Shown: positions 8,701-18,761, counted from the stretch's first letter. The stretch: DNA of 64,000 nucleotides from Blastococcus sp. CPCC 205250 (GCF_019799925.1 NZ_JABGCG010000004.1:62001-126000), one strand, 5' to 3'. Program-made: numbers and translations. The notes: generated by a model from the sequence alone, not told the origin.

Positions 8701-9603
8701 GTGACCGGGGCAGGCGCCGCGCCTCCACCCGGCGACCAGGAGCCCGTCCCGGTCTTCTTCCTGTCCGACAGCACCGGGATCAGCGCCGAGACGATGGGCA
8801 ACGCGCTGCTCATCCAGTTCCCCGACGTGCACTTCGAGCGCACGACGATCCCGTTCATCGCCTCGGTCGAGCAGGCCCGCGAGGTCGTCGCGCAGGTCGA
8901 CGCCGCGATGGACGGCCCGGTGGCGCCGCTGGTGTTCACCACCGCCGCCGTCGACGAGGTCCGCGAGGAGCTGCTCAAGACCCGGGCGCCGATCATCGAC
9001 TTCTTCGGCCTGCACATGAAGAGCGTGGAGGAGCAGCTGGGCGCCCGCGGCCTGCACGAGGCCCGCCGGCTGCACGGCGTCGGCGACGTCCGCCGCTACA
9101 ACGACCGGATGGCGGCGATCGAGTTCGCCATCGAGCACGACGACGGGCTGGGCACCCGCGGGCTGGACCGCGCCGACGTGGTGCTGCTGGCGCCCTCGCG
9201 GTGCGGCAAGACGCCGACCGCGATGTACCTGGCCCTGCAGCACGGCCTGTTCGTGGCCAACTACCCGCTGGTCGACGAGGATCTGGAGACCACGGACCTG
9301 CCGGCCCCCGTCCGCGACATCGCCGCCCGCTGCTTCGGGCTGACCACCACGGTGGCGCGGCTGAGCCGGGTCCGGCAGGAGCGGCGCCCCGACTCCCGGT
9401 ACGCCTCCGAGGAGCAGTGCCGCTTCGAGCTCCGCCGGGCGACGGCGATGTACCAGATGCACTCCCTGCCCATGGTGGACACCTCGGCGGCCTCCGTCGA
9501 GGAGATCGCCACCGTGGTGATCCAGACCCTGGCCCGGCAACGGCGCGGCTCGCGCGCACCGTCCGGCCACGACCTCCCGCGAGGAAGGACCACCCGCTCA
9601 TGA
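8701..9603 (+). CDS. ppsR: Phosphoenolpyruvate synthase regulatory protein (kinase/pyrophosphorylase)
   Basis: 300 residues of the DUF299 family, which inactivates PEP synthase by ADP-dependent phosphorylation of a Thr near its catalytic His and reactivates it by Pi-dependent removal. [20 protein letters not shown] is the N-terminal signature. [15 protein letters not shown] is the nucleotide-binding loop, and ANYPLVDED follows. The GTG at 8701 is the only plausible start that begins just before the conserved domain, with GAGGTGG close upstream. Its stop overlaps the ppsA start by 4 nt, so the pair is translationally coupled, which identifies PEP synthase rather than PPDK as the target. Confidence 0.9.
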   Translation: MTGAGAAPPPGDQEPVPVFFLSDSTGISAETMGNALLIQFPDVHFERTTIPFIASVEQAREVVAQVDAAMDGPVAPLVFTTAAVDEVREELLKTRAPIIDFFGLHMKSVEEQLGARGLHEARRLHGVGDVRRYNDRMAAIEFAIEHDDGLGTRGLDRADVVLLAPSRCGKTPTAMYLALQHGLFVANYPLVDEDLETTDLPAPVRDIAARCFGLTTTVARLSRVRQERRPDSRYASEEQCRFELRRATAMYQMHSLPMVDTSAASVEEIATVVIQTLARQRRGSRAPSGHDLPRGRTTRS

Positions 9604-11999
9604 GCACCGACACCGCAGCCGGGACCGGCACGGCAGGCGACGGCGACAACGTCCGCTGGTTCGCCGAGCTGGGCCTGGGCGACCTCGAGATCGTGGGCGG
9701 CAAGAACGCGTCGCTGGGGGAGATGATCTCCAACCTGGCCGACGCCGGGGTGAGCGTCCCCGACGGCTTCGCCACGACCGCCTCGGCCTACCAGCGCTTC
9801 CTCGGCGACACCGGTCTGGCCGCCCGCATCGCCGACCGGCTGCGCGCGCTGGACACCGACGACGTCCGGGCGCTGTCGGCGGCCGGGGCGGAGATCCGGC
9901 GGGAGGTGGTGGAGCAGACGTTCCCGCCGGCGCTGGAGGCCGACATCCGGGCCGCCTACGAGAAGTTGGCCGGCGGCGACGCCGAGGCGTCGTTCGCCGT
10001 CCGGTCCAGCGCCACCGCCGAGGACCTGCCCGACGCCTCGTTCGCCGGGCAGCAGGAGACCTTCCTGAACGTGCGCGGCATCGACGCGGTGCTCACCGCG
10101 ATCCGCGAGGTGTTCGCGTCGCTGTACAACGACCGGGCCATCGCCTACCGGGTGCATCACGGCTTCGAGCACGAGGCGGTGTCGCTGTCGGCCGGTGTGC
10201 AGCGGATGGTGCGCTCGGACGTCGGCGCGTCCGGGGTGGTGTTCACGATGGACACCGAGTCCGGGTTCCGCGACGCGGTGTTCGTGACCTCGGCCTACGG
10301 CCTGGGCGAGGGCGTCGTGCAGGGGGCGGTCAACCCCGACGAGTTCTACGTCTACAAGCCCGCGCTGGCCGCCGGGCGGCCGGCGATCCTCAAGCGCGGC
10401 GTGGGGGACAAGGCCACCAAGATGGTCTACACCGACTCGACCGAGGTCGGCCGGACGACGGCGTTCGTCGACGTCGACCCCGCCGAGCGCCGGCTCCTCT
10501 CGCTCACCGACGACGAGGTCACCGACCTGGCCCGGCAGGCGGTGCGGATCGAGGAGCACTACGGCCGGCCCATGGACATCGAGTGGGGCAAGGACGGCCT
10601 GACCGGGAAGATCTACATCCTCCAGGCGCGACCGGAGACGGTGCAGTCGCGCGCCGGCACCAGCACGGAGCGGTACCGGCTCACCGGCGCCGGGGAGGTC
10701 CTCATCGAGGGCCGGGCGATCGGGCAGAAGATCGGTGCCGGCAACGTGCGGGTGCTGACCGACATCGACCAGATGAACGACTTCGCCCCCGGCGACGTGC
10801 TCGTGGCGGACATGACCGACCCCGACTGGGAACCGATCATGAAGCGGGCCGCGGCGATCGTGACCAACCGCGGGGGGCGCACCTGCCACGCGGCGATCAT
10901 CGCCCGCGAGCTGGGCATCCCCGCCGTCGTCGGCACCGGGACCGCGACGCGGGCGCTGGCCGACGGCGACCCGGTCACCGTCTCCTGCGCCGAGGGCGAC
11001 ACCGGCCTGGTCTACGCCGGTCAGGTCGACTTCGAGGTGGAGGAGACCGGCCTGGACGCCATGCCGGAGATCCCCACCAAGATCATGATGAACGTCGGCA
11101 CGCCCGACCAGGCCTTCGCCTTCTCCCGGCTGCCGCACGCCGGCGTCGGGCTCGCGCGGCTGGAGTTCATCATCAACCGGCAGATCGGCATCCACCCGCG
11201 GGCACTGCTGGAGCTGGACACCCTCGACGCGCCGCTCAAGGCGCAGATCGAGGAGCGGATCGTCGCCTACCCCTCGGCCCGGGACTTCTTCGTCCAGCGG
11301 GTCGCCGAGGGCGTGTCGATGATCGCCGCGGCGTTCGCGCCCGAGCCGGTGATCGTGCGGATGAGCGACTTCAAGTCCAACGAGTACGCCAACCTGCTCG
11401 GCGGGGAGCTGTACGAGCCGCACGAGGAGAACCCGATGCTCGGCTACCGCGGCGCCTCCCGGTACCTGTCGGCGGACTTCGCCGAGTGCTTCGCGATGGA
11501 GTGCGAGGCGCTGCGGCACGTGCGCGACGAGATGGGCCTGACCAACGTCAAGATCATGATCCCGTTCGTGCGGACCGTCGCGGAGATCGAGGGCGTCGTC
11601 CGGCTGCTGGGCGAGCACGGGCTGCGGCGCGGGGAGAACGACCTGTCGGTCGTGATGATGTGCGAGCTGCCCTCCAACGCGCTGCTGGCCGGTGACTTCC
11701 TCGAGCACGTCGACGGCTTCTCCATCGGCTCCAACGACATGACCCAGCTGACCCTGGGCCTGGACCGCGACTCCGCGCTGGTCGCCGGCGGCTTCGACGA
11801 GCGGGACCCGGCCGTGCTCGCCCTGCTGGAGATGGCCATCAGCGCCTGCCGGGAGCGCGGCAAGTACGTGGGGATCTGCGGCCAGGGCCCCAGCGACCAC
11901 CCCGACCTCGCCCGGTGGCTCCTCGACCAGGGGATCGAGTCGATGTCGCTCAACCCCGACACCGTCGTCGACACCTGGCTCCACCTCGCCAAGCCCTGA
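9600..11999 (+). CDS. ppsA: Phosphoenolpyruvate synthase (pyruvate, water dikinase)
   Basis: 799 residues, normal length. It makes PEP from pyruvate and ATP (products AMP and Pi) for gluconeogenesis in the cytoplasm. The N-terminal ATP-grasp domain begins [17 protein letters not shown] and contains [20 protein letters not shown]. The swivelling phospho-His domain carries [15 protein letters not shown] with His at about residue 430 and the regulatory Thr two residues before it. The C-terminal PEP/pyruvate barrel ends with [12 protein letters not shown] (catalytic Cys) and SLNPDTV. It overlaps ppsR by ATGA and is followed by a strong terminator. Confidence 0.97.
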   Translation: MSTDTAAGTGTAGDGDNVRWFAELGLGDLEIVGGKNASLGEMISNLADAGVSVPDGFATTASAYQRFLGDTGLAARIADRLRALDTDDVRALSAAGAEIRREVVEQTFPPALEADIRAAYEKLAGGDAEASFAVRSSATAEDLPDASFAGQQETFLNVRGIDAVLTAIREVFASLYNDRAIAYRVHHGFEHEAVSLSAGVQRMVRSDVGASGVVFTMDTESGFRDAVFVTSAYGLGEGVVQGAVNPDEFYVYKPALAAGRPAILKRGVGDKATKMVYTDSTEVGRTTAFVDVDPAERRLLSLTDDEVTDLARQAVRIEEHYGRPMDIEWGKDGLTGKIYILQARPETVQSRAGTSTERYRLTGAGEVLIEGRAIGQKIGAGNVRVLTDIDQMNDFAPGDVLVADMTDPDWEPIMKRAAAIVTNRGGRTCHAAIIARELGIPAVVGTGTATRALADGDPVTVSCAEGDTGLVYAGQVDFEVEETGLDAMPEIPTKIMMNVGTPDQAFAFSRLPHAGVGLARLEFIINRQIGIHPRALLELDTLDAPLKAQIEERIVAYPSARDFFVQRVAEGVSMIAAAFAPEPVIVRMSDFKSNEYANLLGGELYEPHEENPMLGYRGASRYLSADFAECFAMECEALRHVRDEMGLTNVKIMIPFVRTVAEIEGVVRLLGEHGLRRGENDLSVVMMCELPSNALLAGDFLEHVDGFSIGSNDMTQLTLGLDRDSALVAGGFDERDPAVLALLEMAISACRERGKYVGICGQGPSDHPDLARWLLDQGIESMSLNPDTVVDTWLHLAKP

Positions 12000-12001
12000 C
12001 G

Positions 12002-12037
12002 GGGTGAGCGACCGGGGTACGCCCCGGTCGCTCACCC
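12002..12037. terminator. Bidirectional terminator between ppsA and the monooxygenase
   Basis: Perfect 16-bp stem: GGGTGAGCGACCGGGG (12002-12017) and its complement at 12022-12037, with tetraloop TACG. It starts 3 nt after the ppsA stop and overlaps the last codons of the convergent gene. Confidence 0.85.
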
Positions 12038-13957
12038 GGCGTCGGTGAGGACCCCCGCGAGGAACCCGGCGAGCTCGTCGTGCGCGTCCAGCGGCAGGAC
12101 GTGCGCGACGTACTGGTCGGGGCGGACGACGACCACGCAGCCGGCGGCCCGGTCCACGCCGCGCAGGTCGAACACGTCCCCGGCGCGCGGGTCGGCGCAG
12201 AAGGCCTTCTCATGGTCGACCAGCCCGAGGCGGCCCTTGCGCGGCAGCAGCACCGGGGGCAGGGAGTCGACGGTCAGGTCGCGGTGCCCCTGCTGGAAGA
12301 CCGCGCGGACGTCGAGAACGGAGTCCGGGGCGGCGCCGGCGGGGGTGTGCCGCAGCAGCGGCGAGCCGGCCGAGGCCAGGTGGTCGAACAGCCCCCGCGC
12401 CCGTGAGCCCGGGTCGTCGGGCGCGGCGGCGTCGGCGAGGACGTACAGCCGCCAGGCGCCGTCGGCGCGGGCCGCGTGCCCCAGCTGCACCGGCTTGGCG
12501 TCGGCCAGCCGGATCACCGGGGCGGAGTGGAAGCGCATGCCGACGGGGAAGCCCTCGGCGAGGCGCTGGTGGGTGTCCGGGCCGGTGATCATCGAGCGCT
12601 CGTACCGGGTGGCGACGCCGGCGGTGAAGCGCCCCTGCTGGACGAAGTACCGCTGGAACTCCGCCGGGTCCACCCCGCCGCCGTCCCCGTCGGCCCCGTC
12701 GTCCTCGGGTGCGGCGCTGAACATGCGGGCGAACTCGCGGTCGAAGTCGATGAGCTCCTGGGCGACCCGCTGCCGCTCCTCGGTGTAGGTGCGCAGCAGC
12801 TCCGGGCGGGCGGTGCCGCGCAGCACCGAGGCGAGCTTCCAGCCGAGGTTCCAGGTGTCGGCCATCGAGACGTTCATGCCCTGGCCGGCCTTGGCGCTGT
12901 GGGTGTGGCAGGCGTCGCCGGCGATGAAGACGCGGGGGAGGCGGGTGGCCGCCGCCTCGGCCGGGACGTCGTCGAACCGGTCGCACAGCCGCTGGCCGAT
13001 CTCGTAGACCGACCACCAGCCGACGTCGCGCACGTCCAGCGTGTAGGGCGCCAGGATCCGGTTCGCCACGGCGGTCAGCGCCTCGGGGGTGACGGTGCGG
13101 CTCTCCAGCATCTCCCGGTCGCGGACGGCGTCGAGCTCGATGTAGACGCGGACGAGGTAGCCGCCCTCGCGCGGGATGACCAGGATGTTGCCGGCGTTGG
13201 CGGAGTGGATGGCGCACTTGAGCCGGATGTCGGGGAAGTCGGTGACGGCCAGGACGTCCATGACGCCCCAGGACTGGTTGGTCGCGTCGCCGACGAGCTC
13301 CTGCCCGATCGCGGCGCGGACGCTGCTGCGCGCGCCGTCGCAGCCGACGACGTAGCGGGCGCGGACGGTGGAGACCTCGCCGGTCTCCTGACCGCCGCGC
13401 ACGTGCCGCAGCGTCACGGTGACCGGTGCGCCGGGGTCGTCGTCCACCCGGACGTCGGTCACCTGCAGGCCGTGGCAGGGCTCCAGCCGGCTCGCCGAGC
13501 GGGCCGCGTACTCGCGCAGGTAGGCGAGCATGCGCGCCTGGTTGACGATGACGTGGGGGAACTCCGACAGGCCGTCCTCGACGTCCTGCACCCGGCCGGT
13601 GCGCACGATCCGGGTCCGGTCCGCCGGGTCCGGCCGCCAGAACGACACCTCGTTGACCCAGTACGCCTCGGCGACGAGCCGGTCGGCCAGCCCGAACGCC
13701 TCGAACACCTCCACGGTCCGGCAGGCGACGCCGTCGGCCTGGCCGACGGCGAGCGGGCCGTCGCGCCGGTCGACCACCGCCGTGCGGATGTCGGGGAAGG
13801 CCGCCAGTTGGGCAGCCAGCACCATGCCGGCCGGCCCGCTGCCGACGACCAGGACGTCGACCTCGTCCGGCAGCCCGGCGGAGCGGTCGAGGACCGAGGG
13901 GTGCGGTGGCTGGACGAGGGGGTCACCGGGCACGTAGCCGTCGAGGTGGAACTGCAC
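12032..13957 (-). CDS. FAD-dependent aromatic hydroxylase, phenol 2-monooxygenase-like
   Basis: 641 residues. The FAD-binding motif VGSGPAGM lies at about residues 38-45. The pyrimidine/ribityl motif VFIAGDACHTHSAKAGQGMN is near residue 345, and CDGARSSVR is the DG motif. The C-terminal thioredoxin-like domain (LPPVLLPRKGRLG to LVDHEKAF) is typical of phenol 2-monooxygenase and 3-hydroxybenzoate 4-monooxygenase. The reaction would be NADPH- and O2-dependent ring hydroxylation. No ring-cleavage genes lie beside it, so the substrate is open. A CATAGT hexamer 6 nt before the GTG start suggests a leaderless transcript. Confidence 0.9.
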   Translation of the reverse strand: MQFHLDGYVPGDPLVQPPHPSVLDRSAGLPDEVDVLVVGSGPAGMVLAAQLAAFPDIRTAVVDRRDGPLAVGQADGVACRTVEVFEAFGLADRLVAEAYWVNEVSFWRPDPADRTRIVRTGRVQDVEDGLSEFPHVIVNQARMLAYLREYAARSASRLEPCHGLQVTDVRVDDDPGAPVTVTLRHVRGGQETGEVSTVRARYVVGCDGARSSVRAAIGQELVGDATNQSWGVMDVLAVTDFPDIRLKCAIHSANAGNILVIPREGGYLVRVYIELDAVRDREMLESRTVTPEALTAVANRILAPYTLDVRDVGWWSVYEIGQRLCDRFDDVPAEAAATRLPRVFIAGDACHTHSAKAGQGMNVSMADTWNLGWKLASVLRGTARPELLRTYTEERQRVAQELIDFDREFARMFSAAPEDDGADGDGGGVDPAEFQRYFVQQGRFTAGVATRYERSMITGPDTHQRLAEGFPVGMRFHSAPVIRLADAKPVQLGHAARADGAWRLYVLADAAAPDDPGSRARGLFDHLASAGSPLLRHTPAGAAPDSVLDVRAVFQQGHRDLTVDSLPPVLLPRKGRLGLVDHEKAFCADPRAGDVFDLRGVDRAAGCVVVVRPDQYVAHVLPLDAHDELAGFLAGVLTDAG

Positions 13958-14150
13958 GTCTGGACTATGTCGCGGTCCCGCGCCGCAGGACAGCGTCGTC
14001 TGCCCTGCGGAACGAGCCGGCCCACGCGATCAGGCCGGCGCCCGCATCGCGGGTGTCCCCCGTGCCCGGCCGGTCCCGCAGGACCCGCGAGGCACGAGCC
14101 CGACCCGCTGTGTCCGGCCCGGACGTCGCGGCGACGGCGGACGCCCGACG

Positions 14151-14489
14151 TCAGGGTGCGGTGCGGCCCGGCTCCCCGCCCGGCCCGTCGGCTGCGCCGG
14201 GGGCGGGGTCCTCGCCCTCCGGCCGCGCCGCCGAGGACTCCCGGTCCACCCGCTCGAGGCGCTGGCGGATCGCCGCCACGTTCAGCGCGAGGTCCTCGAG
14301 CGCCTCCACCGCCCGCGTGGCGAGGGCGAACGTCAGGTTCTCCCGCTGGCGCTGCGGGCTCGGCTCGGGGGAGCGGCGCGGACCCGCCTCCCCGGGATCG
14401 GGATCGCCTGCCACCTGTCCGAAGAGGTCGCGCAGCATCTGCTGGGCGCGCTCGATGAACTCGCCGGGATCGGGCCGGTCGTTCGGCAT
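14151..14489 (-). CDS. Hypothetical small acidic helical protein
   Basis: 112 residues. The N-terminal part IERAQQMLRDLFGQVAGD and the central ENLTFALATRAVEALEDLALNVAAIRQRLERVDRES are predicted amphipathic helices and could form a coiled coil. The C-terminus is proline-, glycine- and glutamate-rich and disordered. GGAGGAA 6 nt before the ATG at 14489 supports real translation. I do not recognise the family; there is a faint likeness to phasin-like or cell-division accessory helical proteins. Confidence 0.6.
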   Translation of the reverse strand: MPNDRPDPGEFIERAQQMLRDLFGQVAGDPDPGEAGPRRSPEPSPQRQRENLTFALATRAVEALEDLALNVAAIRQRLERVDRESSAARPEGEDPAPGAADGPGGEPGRTAP

Positions 14490-14868
14490 CGGGATTCCTC
14501 CGCTCGGCTGGCGCGGACGGCAACCGCCGGCCCGCGGAGCCGGGTGCTGCCTGCGCGGGCACCCGGCGGTGCGGCCTCGGACGGCCGCTGGTGCTGCAGT
14601 ACCCCCTCCGCGGCATCCGAGCCGTGATCCGACGCGCGGCGTCGGCACGGGCTGCTGGTCCGGCACGGGTCGGGTGGTTGACGCCCGGCCCGGCCGCCGG
14701 GGCCTGGACGCCGGGGGCCCGGCCGGGGACCACGCCGGCGGGCGGATCGGCCCGGGGTCCGGCGTCCGTCGTCCGGCGGGGAGGTCCCCGTCAGCCCCTA
14801 GGGTGCCGCGAGGTGTCGGTGCGGCCCCGGGTGCCGGGTGCGGGCGACGGAGCAGAGGAGACGACGCG
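14490..14868. other. Divergent intergenic region
   Basis: 379 bp between the small helical protein and the SDR. TAGGGT at 14800-14805 lies about 64 bp before the SDR start and could be a -10 hexamer. No RNA or repeat seen. Confidence 0.35.
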
Positions 14869-15612
14869 GTGGGCGACCTGAGCGGACGCACGGCCCTGAT
14901 CACCGGCGCGGGGCAGAACATCGGGGCGGAGACCGCGCGGGTGCTCGCCGCCCGCGGTGCCACCGTCGGCGTCAACGACGTCCTCGCCGACCGGGCCGAG
15001 CGCGTGGTCGAGGAGATCCGCGCCGCCGGCGGGGAGGCCGAGCCGGTCGTCGCCGACGTGACCGACCTGGCCGCCGTCACCGAGGCGTTCGGCCTCTTCG
15101 GGCCCGTCGACGTCCTGGTGAACAACGCCGGCATCCCGCTCACCGGGATCAGCATGCAGAAGTTCGTCGACGAGGACCCCGCCGGCTGGAAGGCCTTCGT
15201 CGACCTCAACGTCTACGGGCCGCTCAACTGCACCTACGTCGCGCTGCCCGGGATGGTCGAGCGGGGCTGGGGTCGCGTGATAACCATCAGCTCGGAGTCC
15301 GCGCGGGTCGGCGACAAGCTCATCGCGACCTACGCCGCGTCCAAGGGCGCCGGGCCGGCGCTGATGCGTTCGCTGGCCAAGGAGGTCGGCCGCTCCGGCG
15401 TCACCTGCAACAGCCTCTCCCTCGCCACGCAGAACAACGCCGGCATGGACGAGGCGTCCGACATGGCCCTCAAGCAGCTGCGGGCCTACGCCGTCCCGCG
15501 GCTCGGCAGGGCCGGCGACGTCGCTGCGGCGGTGGCCTGGCTGGTCAGCGAGGACGCCTCCTGGGTGACCGGCCAGACCATCCCCGTCAACGGCGGCTAC
15601 GCCACGAGCTGA
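14869..15612 (+). CDS. SDR family oxidoreductase
   Basis: 247 residues, classical SDR length. TGAGQNIGAE is the cofactor glycine motif, VNDVLADRAE follows beta-2, and NNAGIP is the NNAG motif. ISSES holds the Ser, YAASKGAG is the YxxxK motif, and the end is VTGQTIPVNGGYATS. Asp after beta-2 (VGVNDV) suggests NAD(H) rather than NADP(H). GAGGAG lies 8 nt before the GTG. It resembles 3-oxoacyl reductases and 3-hydroxyacyl dehydrogenases. The downstream AraC gene on the same strand may regulate it. Confidence 0.88.
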   Translation: MGDLSGRTALITGAGQNIGAETARVLAARGATVGVNDVLADRAERVVEEIRAAGGEAEPVVADVTDLAAVTEAFGLFGPVDVLVNNAGIPLTGISMQKFVDEDPAGWKAFVDLNVYGPLNCTYVALPGMVERGWGRVITISSESARVGDKLIATYAASKGAGPALMRSLAKEVGRSGVTCNSLSLATQNNAGMDEASDMALKQLRAYAVPRLGRAGDVAAAVAWLVSEDASWVTGQTIPVNGGYATS

Positions 15613-15637
15613 CCGGGGGGCCGGCTCCCTCCCCACC

Positions 15638-15655
15638 CGGGAGGACGTCCTCCCG
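15638..15655. promoter_or_regulatory. Perfect 18-bp palindrome before the AraC gene
   Basis: CGGGAGGACGTCCTCCCG is fully self-complementary, 26 bp after the SDR stop and 25 bp before the AraC start. It could be an operator or a short terminator; the lack of a loop favours a protein-binding site. Confidence 0.4.
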
Positions 15656-15680
15656 CGCCCCGGCGGTCAGACTCGGCCGC

Positions 15681-16694
15681 GTGTCCCTGGTGCGCTCGGC
15701 CGGTCTGCAGCAGTTCCGGCGCACCGTCGAACAGCTCGGCGGCGACGCCGACGCGCTCGCGCGGCGCGCCGGACTGCCGGCCGGGGCGCTGGACACCGAC
15801 GAGCTGCTGGTCCCCGACAGCGCGATCGCCACCGTGCTGGAGCTCGCCGCCGACGCACTCGGCCGCCCCGACCTCGGGCTGCGGGTGGGCTCGGCCCAGG
15901 AGCTCGGCCTGCTCGGGCCGCTGTCGGTGGCGATCCAGCACTCCGCGTCGGTGGCCGACGCCTTGGAGTGCACGTCGCGCTACATGTTCGTGCACGCCCG
16001 CGACCTGCAGCTGTCCCTGGTCGACGACCCGGACGGCGCGCGGGGGGTCGTGGGGATCCGCTACGCCTTCGGCCACGGCCGCCGCCCGCTGCCCCAGGCG
16101 ACGGACATGACGCTGCTGTTCGTGCACCGCGCGGTCGGCGACCTGGTCGGCGGCGGGTACGGGCTGCGCTCGGTCGACCTGCCCCACGAGCCGGCGGCAC
16201 CGCGCGCCCGCTACGAAGAGCTCTTCGGCGCGGCCGTCCGCTTCGGCCGGCCGGCCGCCCTGCTGCGGGTCCCGTCGAGCCTGCTGTCCCGTCCGCTGCA
16301 CGGTGTCGACGGCACCCTGCGCGCCCGCGCCCTCGACTTCCTCTCCCGCCGGGCGCCCGAGCCCGGGCCGGCCGTCACCGCGCGCGTGCGCGTCGTGCTC
16401 GACCAGGCGCTGGGCACCGGCTCGGCCGAGCTGGCCGACGTCGCCCGGGTGCTCGCCGTGCACCCGCGGACGCTGCAGCGCGCCCTGGCCGCCGAGGGGA
16501 CGACGTTCGCGGCGGTGCTCGACGAGGTGCGGCGGTCCCGCGCCCGGACCTACCTGACGACGACGGACATGCCGCTCGCCCAGGTCAGCGACCTGCTGGG
16601 GTTCGCCGAGCAGGCCGTGCTGACCCGGTGCGCGCGGCGCTGGTGGGGGAGGACCCCGACGGCCGTGCGCGCGGCCGGCCGGAGCCGGACCTGA
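15681..16694 (+). CDS. AraC-family transcriptional regulator (OruR/ArgR-like)
   Basis: 337 residues. The N-terminal arabinose-binding-like domain of the OruR group (about residues 15-190: LGGDADALARRAGLPAGAL, SAQELGLLGPLSVAIQHS) is followed by a C-terminal double HTH (about 235-330: LADVARVLAVHPRTLQRALA, then MPLAQVSDLLGFAEQAVLTRC). The last segment normally reads FSEQSAFSRAFRRW; here it ends TRCARRWWGRTP, still compatible. The start GTG is 7 nt after CAGACT, compatible with a leaderless mRNA. It may control the SDR upstream or the convergent genes. Confidence 0.85.
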   Translation: MSLVRSAGLQQFRRTVEQLGGDADALARRAGLPAGALDTDELLVPDSAIATVLELAADALGRPDLGLRVGSAQELGLLGPLSVAIQHSASVADALECTSRYMFVHARDLQLSLVDDPDGARGVVGIRYAFGHGRRPLPQATDMTLLFVHRAVGDLVGGGYGLRSVDLPHEPAAPRARYEELFGAAVRFGRPAALLRVPSSLLSRPLHGVDGTLRARALDFLSRRAPEPGPAVTARVRVVLDQALGTGSAELADVARVLAVHPRTLQRALAAEGTTFAAVLDEVRRSRARTYLTTTDMPLAQVSDLLGFAEQAVLTRCARRWWGRTPTAVRAAGRSRT

Positions 16695-16738
16695 CGCCCC
16701 CCCCCGGAACGGGCCTGGAGCCCAGCCGGGCCGGCGGC

Positions 16739-17872
16739 TCACGGGGTGCCGCCGACCGGCGCCGCGGCGACCTCGGGGGCCATCCGCCGGGTGCGGGCGA
16801 TGATCCGGCGGCAGCGCAGCTCGAGCACCACGACGGCGACGCCGAAGAGCCGGAACTGCGGGTTCGTCGTCTGCCGCGCCAGGTACCGGGCGTAGACCTG
16901 CTGGGCGATGACGGCGACCCGGAACAGGCCGAACACCTCGTACCAGGCCCACTCCCGCTGAGTGACCCGGTGCCCGGTCCGCTCGCCGTAGTGGGCGACG
17001 ACCTGCTCGCGGGTCATCATCCCGGGCAGGTGGGTGGGCTGGCGGCGGAACGCCTGCATCAGCCGTCCGTCGTCGGCCTGCACCCAGTAGCCGAGCGAGC
17101 TGGCGAGGTCCATCAGCGGGTCGCCGACGGTGGCCAGCTCCCAGTCGAGGAGGCCGACCGGGCGGGTGGGGTCGGCCGGGTCGAGCACGACGTTGTCGAA
17201 GCGGAAGTCGTTGTGCACCAGCGCGTGGGTGCGGTCCTCGGGCTGGTTGGCCGCCAGCCAGCGCATGACGCCCTCGAAGCTGCCGACGTTCCAGGTGCGG
17301 GCCCGGCGGTAGCGCTCGGTCCACCCCTCCACCTGGCGCCGCACGTAGCCCGGCCCCTTGTCCAGGTCGGCCAGGCCGCTGGCGGCGAGGTCCACCGAGT
17401 GCAGGTCGACCAGCAGGTCCACCACGTTGCGGCAGAGGGCGGCGACCTGCAGGCGGTCCAGGTGGACCCCCGGGGGGAGCTCCTTGCGCGGGATGGGCCC
17501 GGCGATCCGCTGCATGACGTAGAACGGCGTGCCGATGACCGCGGTGTCCTCGCACAGCGCCACGGTGCGGGGCACGTGGGGGAGCACCCGGCCGAGCGCG
17601 GTCTGGATGCGGTGCTCGCGGGCCATGTCGTGGGCGCCCCGGGAGTGGGTGCCCCGCGGCGGCCGGCGCAGGATCAGGTCGCCGTCGGGGTAGCGCAGCA
17701 GGTAGGTCAGGTTGGACACCCCGCCGGAGAACTGGCGGACCTCCGGGACGGCGGAGAGGTCGACCCCCGCGCGCTCGGGGTCGGCGTGCGCGGCGAGCCA
17801 GGCGGCCACGGCCGGGACGTCGAAGGCGTCCTCCGTGCGCACGTCGCGGGCGCCGTCGGAGCGGGCCGTCAC
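16739..17872 (-). CDS. Phosphotransferase family protein (APH/ACAD10-like kinase)
   Basis: 377 residues of the aminoglycoside-phosphotransferase/choline-kinase fold. FSGGVSNLTYLLRYPDGDLILRRPP is the nucleotide lobe, LVHNDFRFDNVVLDP carries the catalytic HxDxxxxN, and VGLLDWELATVGDPLMDLA is the metal-binding DxE/D segment. The closest family is the N-terminal domain of ACAD10 and actinobacterial partners of acyl-CoA dehydrogenases, thought to phosphorylate hydroxyacyl substrates. The GTG start overlaps the stop of the upstream SDR by 4 nt, so the two form an operon. Confidence 0.88.
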   Translation of the reverse strand: MTARSDGARDVRTEDAFDVPAVAAWLAAHADPERAGVDLSAVPEVRQFSGGVSNLTYLLRYPDGDLILRRPPRGTHSRGAHDMAREHRIQTALGRVLPHVPRTVALCEDTAVIGTPFYVMQRIAGPIPRKELPPGVHLDRLQVAALCRNVVDLLVDLHSVDLAASGLADLDKGPGYVRRQVEGWTERYRRARTWNVGSFEGVMRWLAANQPEDRTHALVHNDFRFDNVVLDPADPTRPVGLLDWELATVGDPLMDLASSLGYWVQADDGRLMQAFRRQPTHLPGMMTREQVVAHYGERTGHRVTQREWAWYEVFGLFRVAVIAQQVYARYLARQTTNPQFRLFGVAVVVLELRCRRIIARTRRMAPEVAAAPVGGTP

Positions 17873-18645
17873 GTGAGCCTCCGGACGACCGGCAGCGGCA
17901 GCACCCGCAGCAGCAGGGCGATGGGCACCCACGGCCACGCCGGCACGTAGGCCGTGGCCCGCCGGGCCTCGATGGCGGCGACCATGCTGCGCACGCCGGT
18001 GGGGGTGTCGACCATGAACCGGGTGGCCTGCTGGACGTGCTCGTTCATCTCCGAGCGGATGTAGCCGGGGTAGACCACCGAGACGTCGACGCCGGGGATG
18101 CGCTCCGAGCGCAGGCCCTCGGCCAGCGCGGCGACCCCGGCCTTGGTCGCGGCGTAGGTGGTCATCGACCTCCGCATGCCGCGCAGGGCGGACACCGAGG
18201 AGACGAGCACCAGGTGGCCGGAGCGCTGGCGGCGGAAGACCTCCAGCGCGGCCTCGCACTGGGCCAGCGCCCCGACGAAGTTGGTCATGGCGGTCTCGCG
18301 GTTGACGTCGGCCCGGCCGGTGCCCAGGGGCGCGCCCTTGCCGAGGCCGGCGTTGACCACGACCCGGTCGAGGGTGCCGAAGGACTCGGCGAAGCGGGCG
18401 AAGACCGCGGGGACGGCCTCGGCGTCGGTGACGTCGAGCGCGGCGGTCTCCACCCGGCGGCCGGTGGCGGCCCGGATCTCGGCCGCCAGGGCGTCCAGCC
18501 GGTCGGTGCGCCGCGCACAGAGCGCGAGGTCGTGGCCGAGGGCGGCGAACTGGCGGGCCATCTCCGCCCCCAGGCCGGAGCTGGCTCCGGTGACGAGGAC
18601 GACGCCGGCGCTCCCGCCTGCCGGCCGTCCGGATCGTCGCTGCAT
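17869..18645 (-). CDS. SDR family oxidoreductase with hydrophobic C-terminus
   Basis: 258 residues. VTGASSGLGAEMARQ is the cofactor loop, CARRTDRLD suggests NADP(H), VNAGLGKG replaces NNAG, LVSSVSA supplies Ser and YAATKAGV is YxxxK. The C-terminal AWPWVPIALLLRVLPLPVVRRL is hydrophobic and may associate with membrane, as in lipid-acting SDRs. TAGCCT sits 6 nt before the ATG, indicating a leaderless transcript. It is coupled to the APH-like kinase downstream; a shared lipid or hydroxyacyl substrate is a reasonable inference. Confidence 0.88.
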   Translation of the reverse strand: MQRRSGRPAGGSAGVVLVTGASSGLGAEMARQFAALGHDLALCARRTDRLDALAAEIRAATGRRVETAALDVTDAEAVPAVFARFAESFGTLDRVVVNAGLGKGAPLGTGRADVNRETAMTNFVGALAQCEAALEVFRRQRSGHLVLVSSVSALRGMRRSMTTYAATKAGVAALAEGLRSERIPGVDVSVVYPGYIRSEMNEHVQQATRFMVDTPTGVRSMVAAIEARRATAYVPAWPWVPIALLLRVLPLPVVRRLT

Positions 18646-18651
18646 CCGACC

Positions 18652-18657
18652 AGGCTA
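18652..18657 (-). promoter_or_regulatory. -10 hexamer TAGCCT, leaderless promoter of the SDR/kinase operon
   Basis: On the minus strand TAGCCT ends 6 nt before the ATG at 18645, which would place the transcription start at the start codon. The same geometry recurs at several other genes in the window. Confidence 0.5.
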
Positions 18658-18761
18658 GGAACCGGGCCGCCGAGCCGCTTGATCCTGGACGACAACGCGC
18701 GGGTGTCCGGAACCCGTGCGCCAGGTCACAGACCCGGCGTCCCGCACGGGATCCTGGTCGC

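Noticed and set aside
9261..12035. 924-codon minus-strand frame opposite ppsA
   Set aside because: Antisense shadow of a conserved gene; no protein-like motifs and His/Arg/Gly bias.
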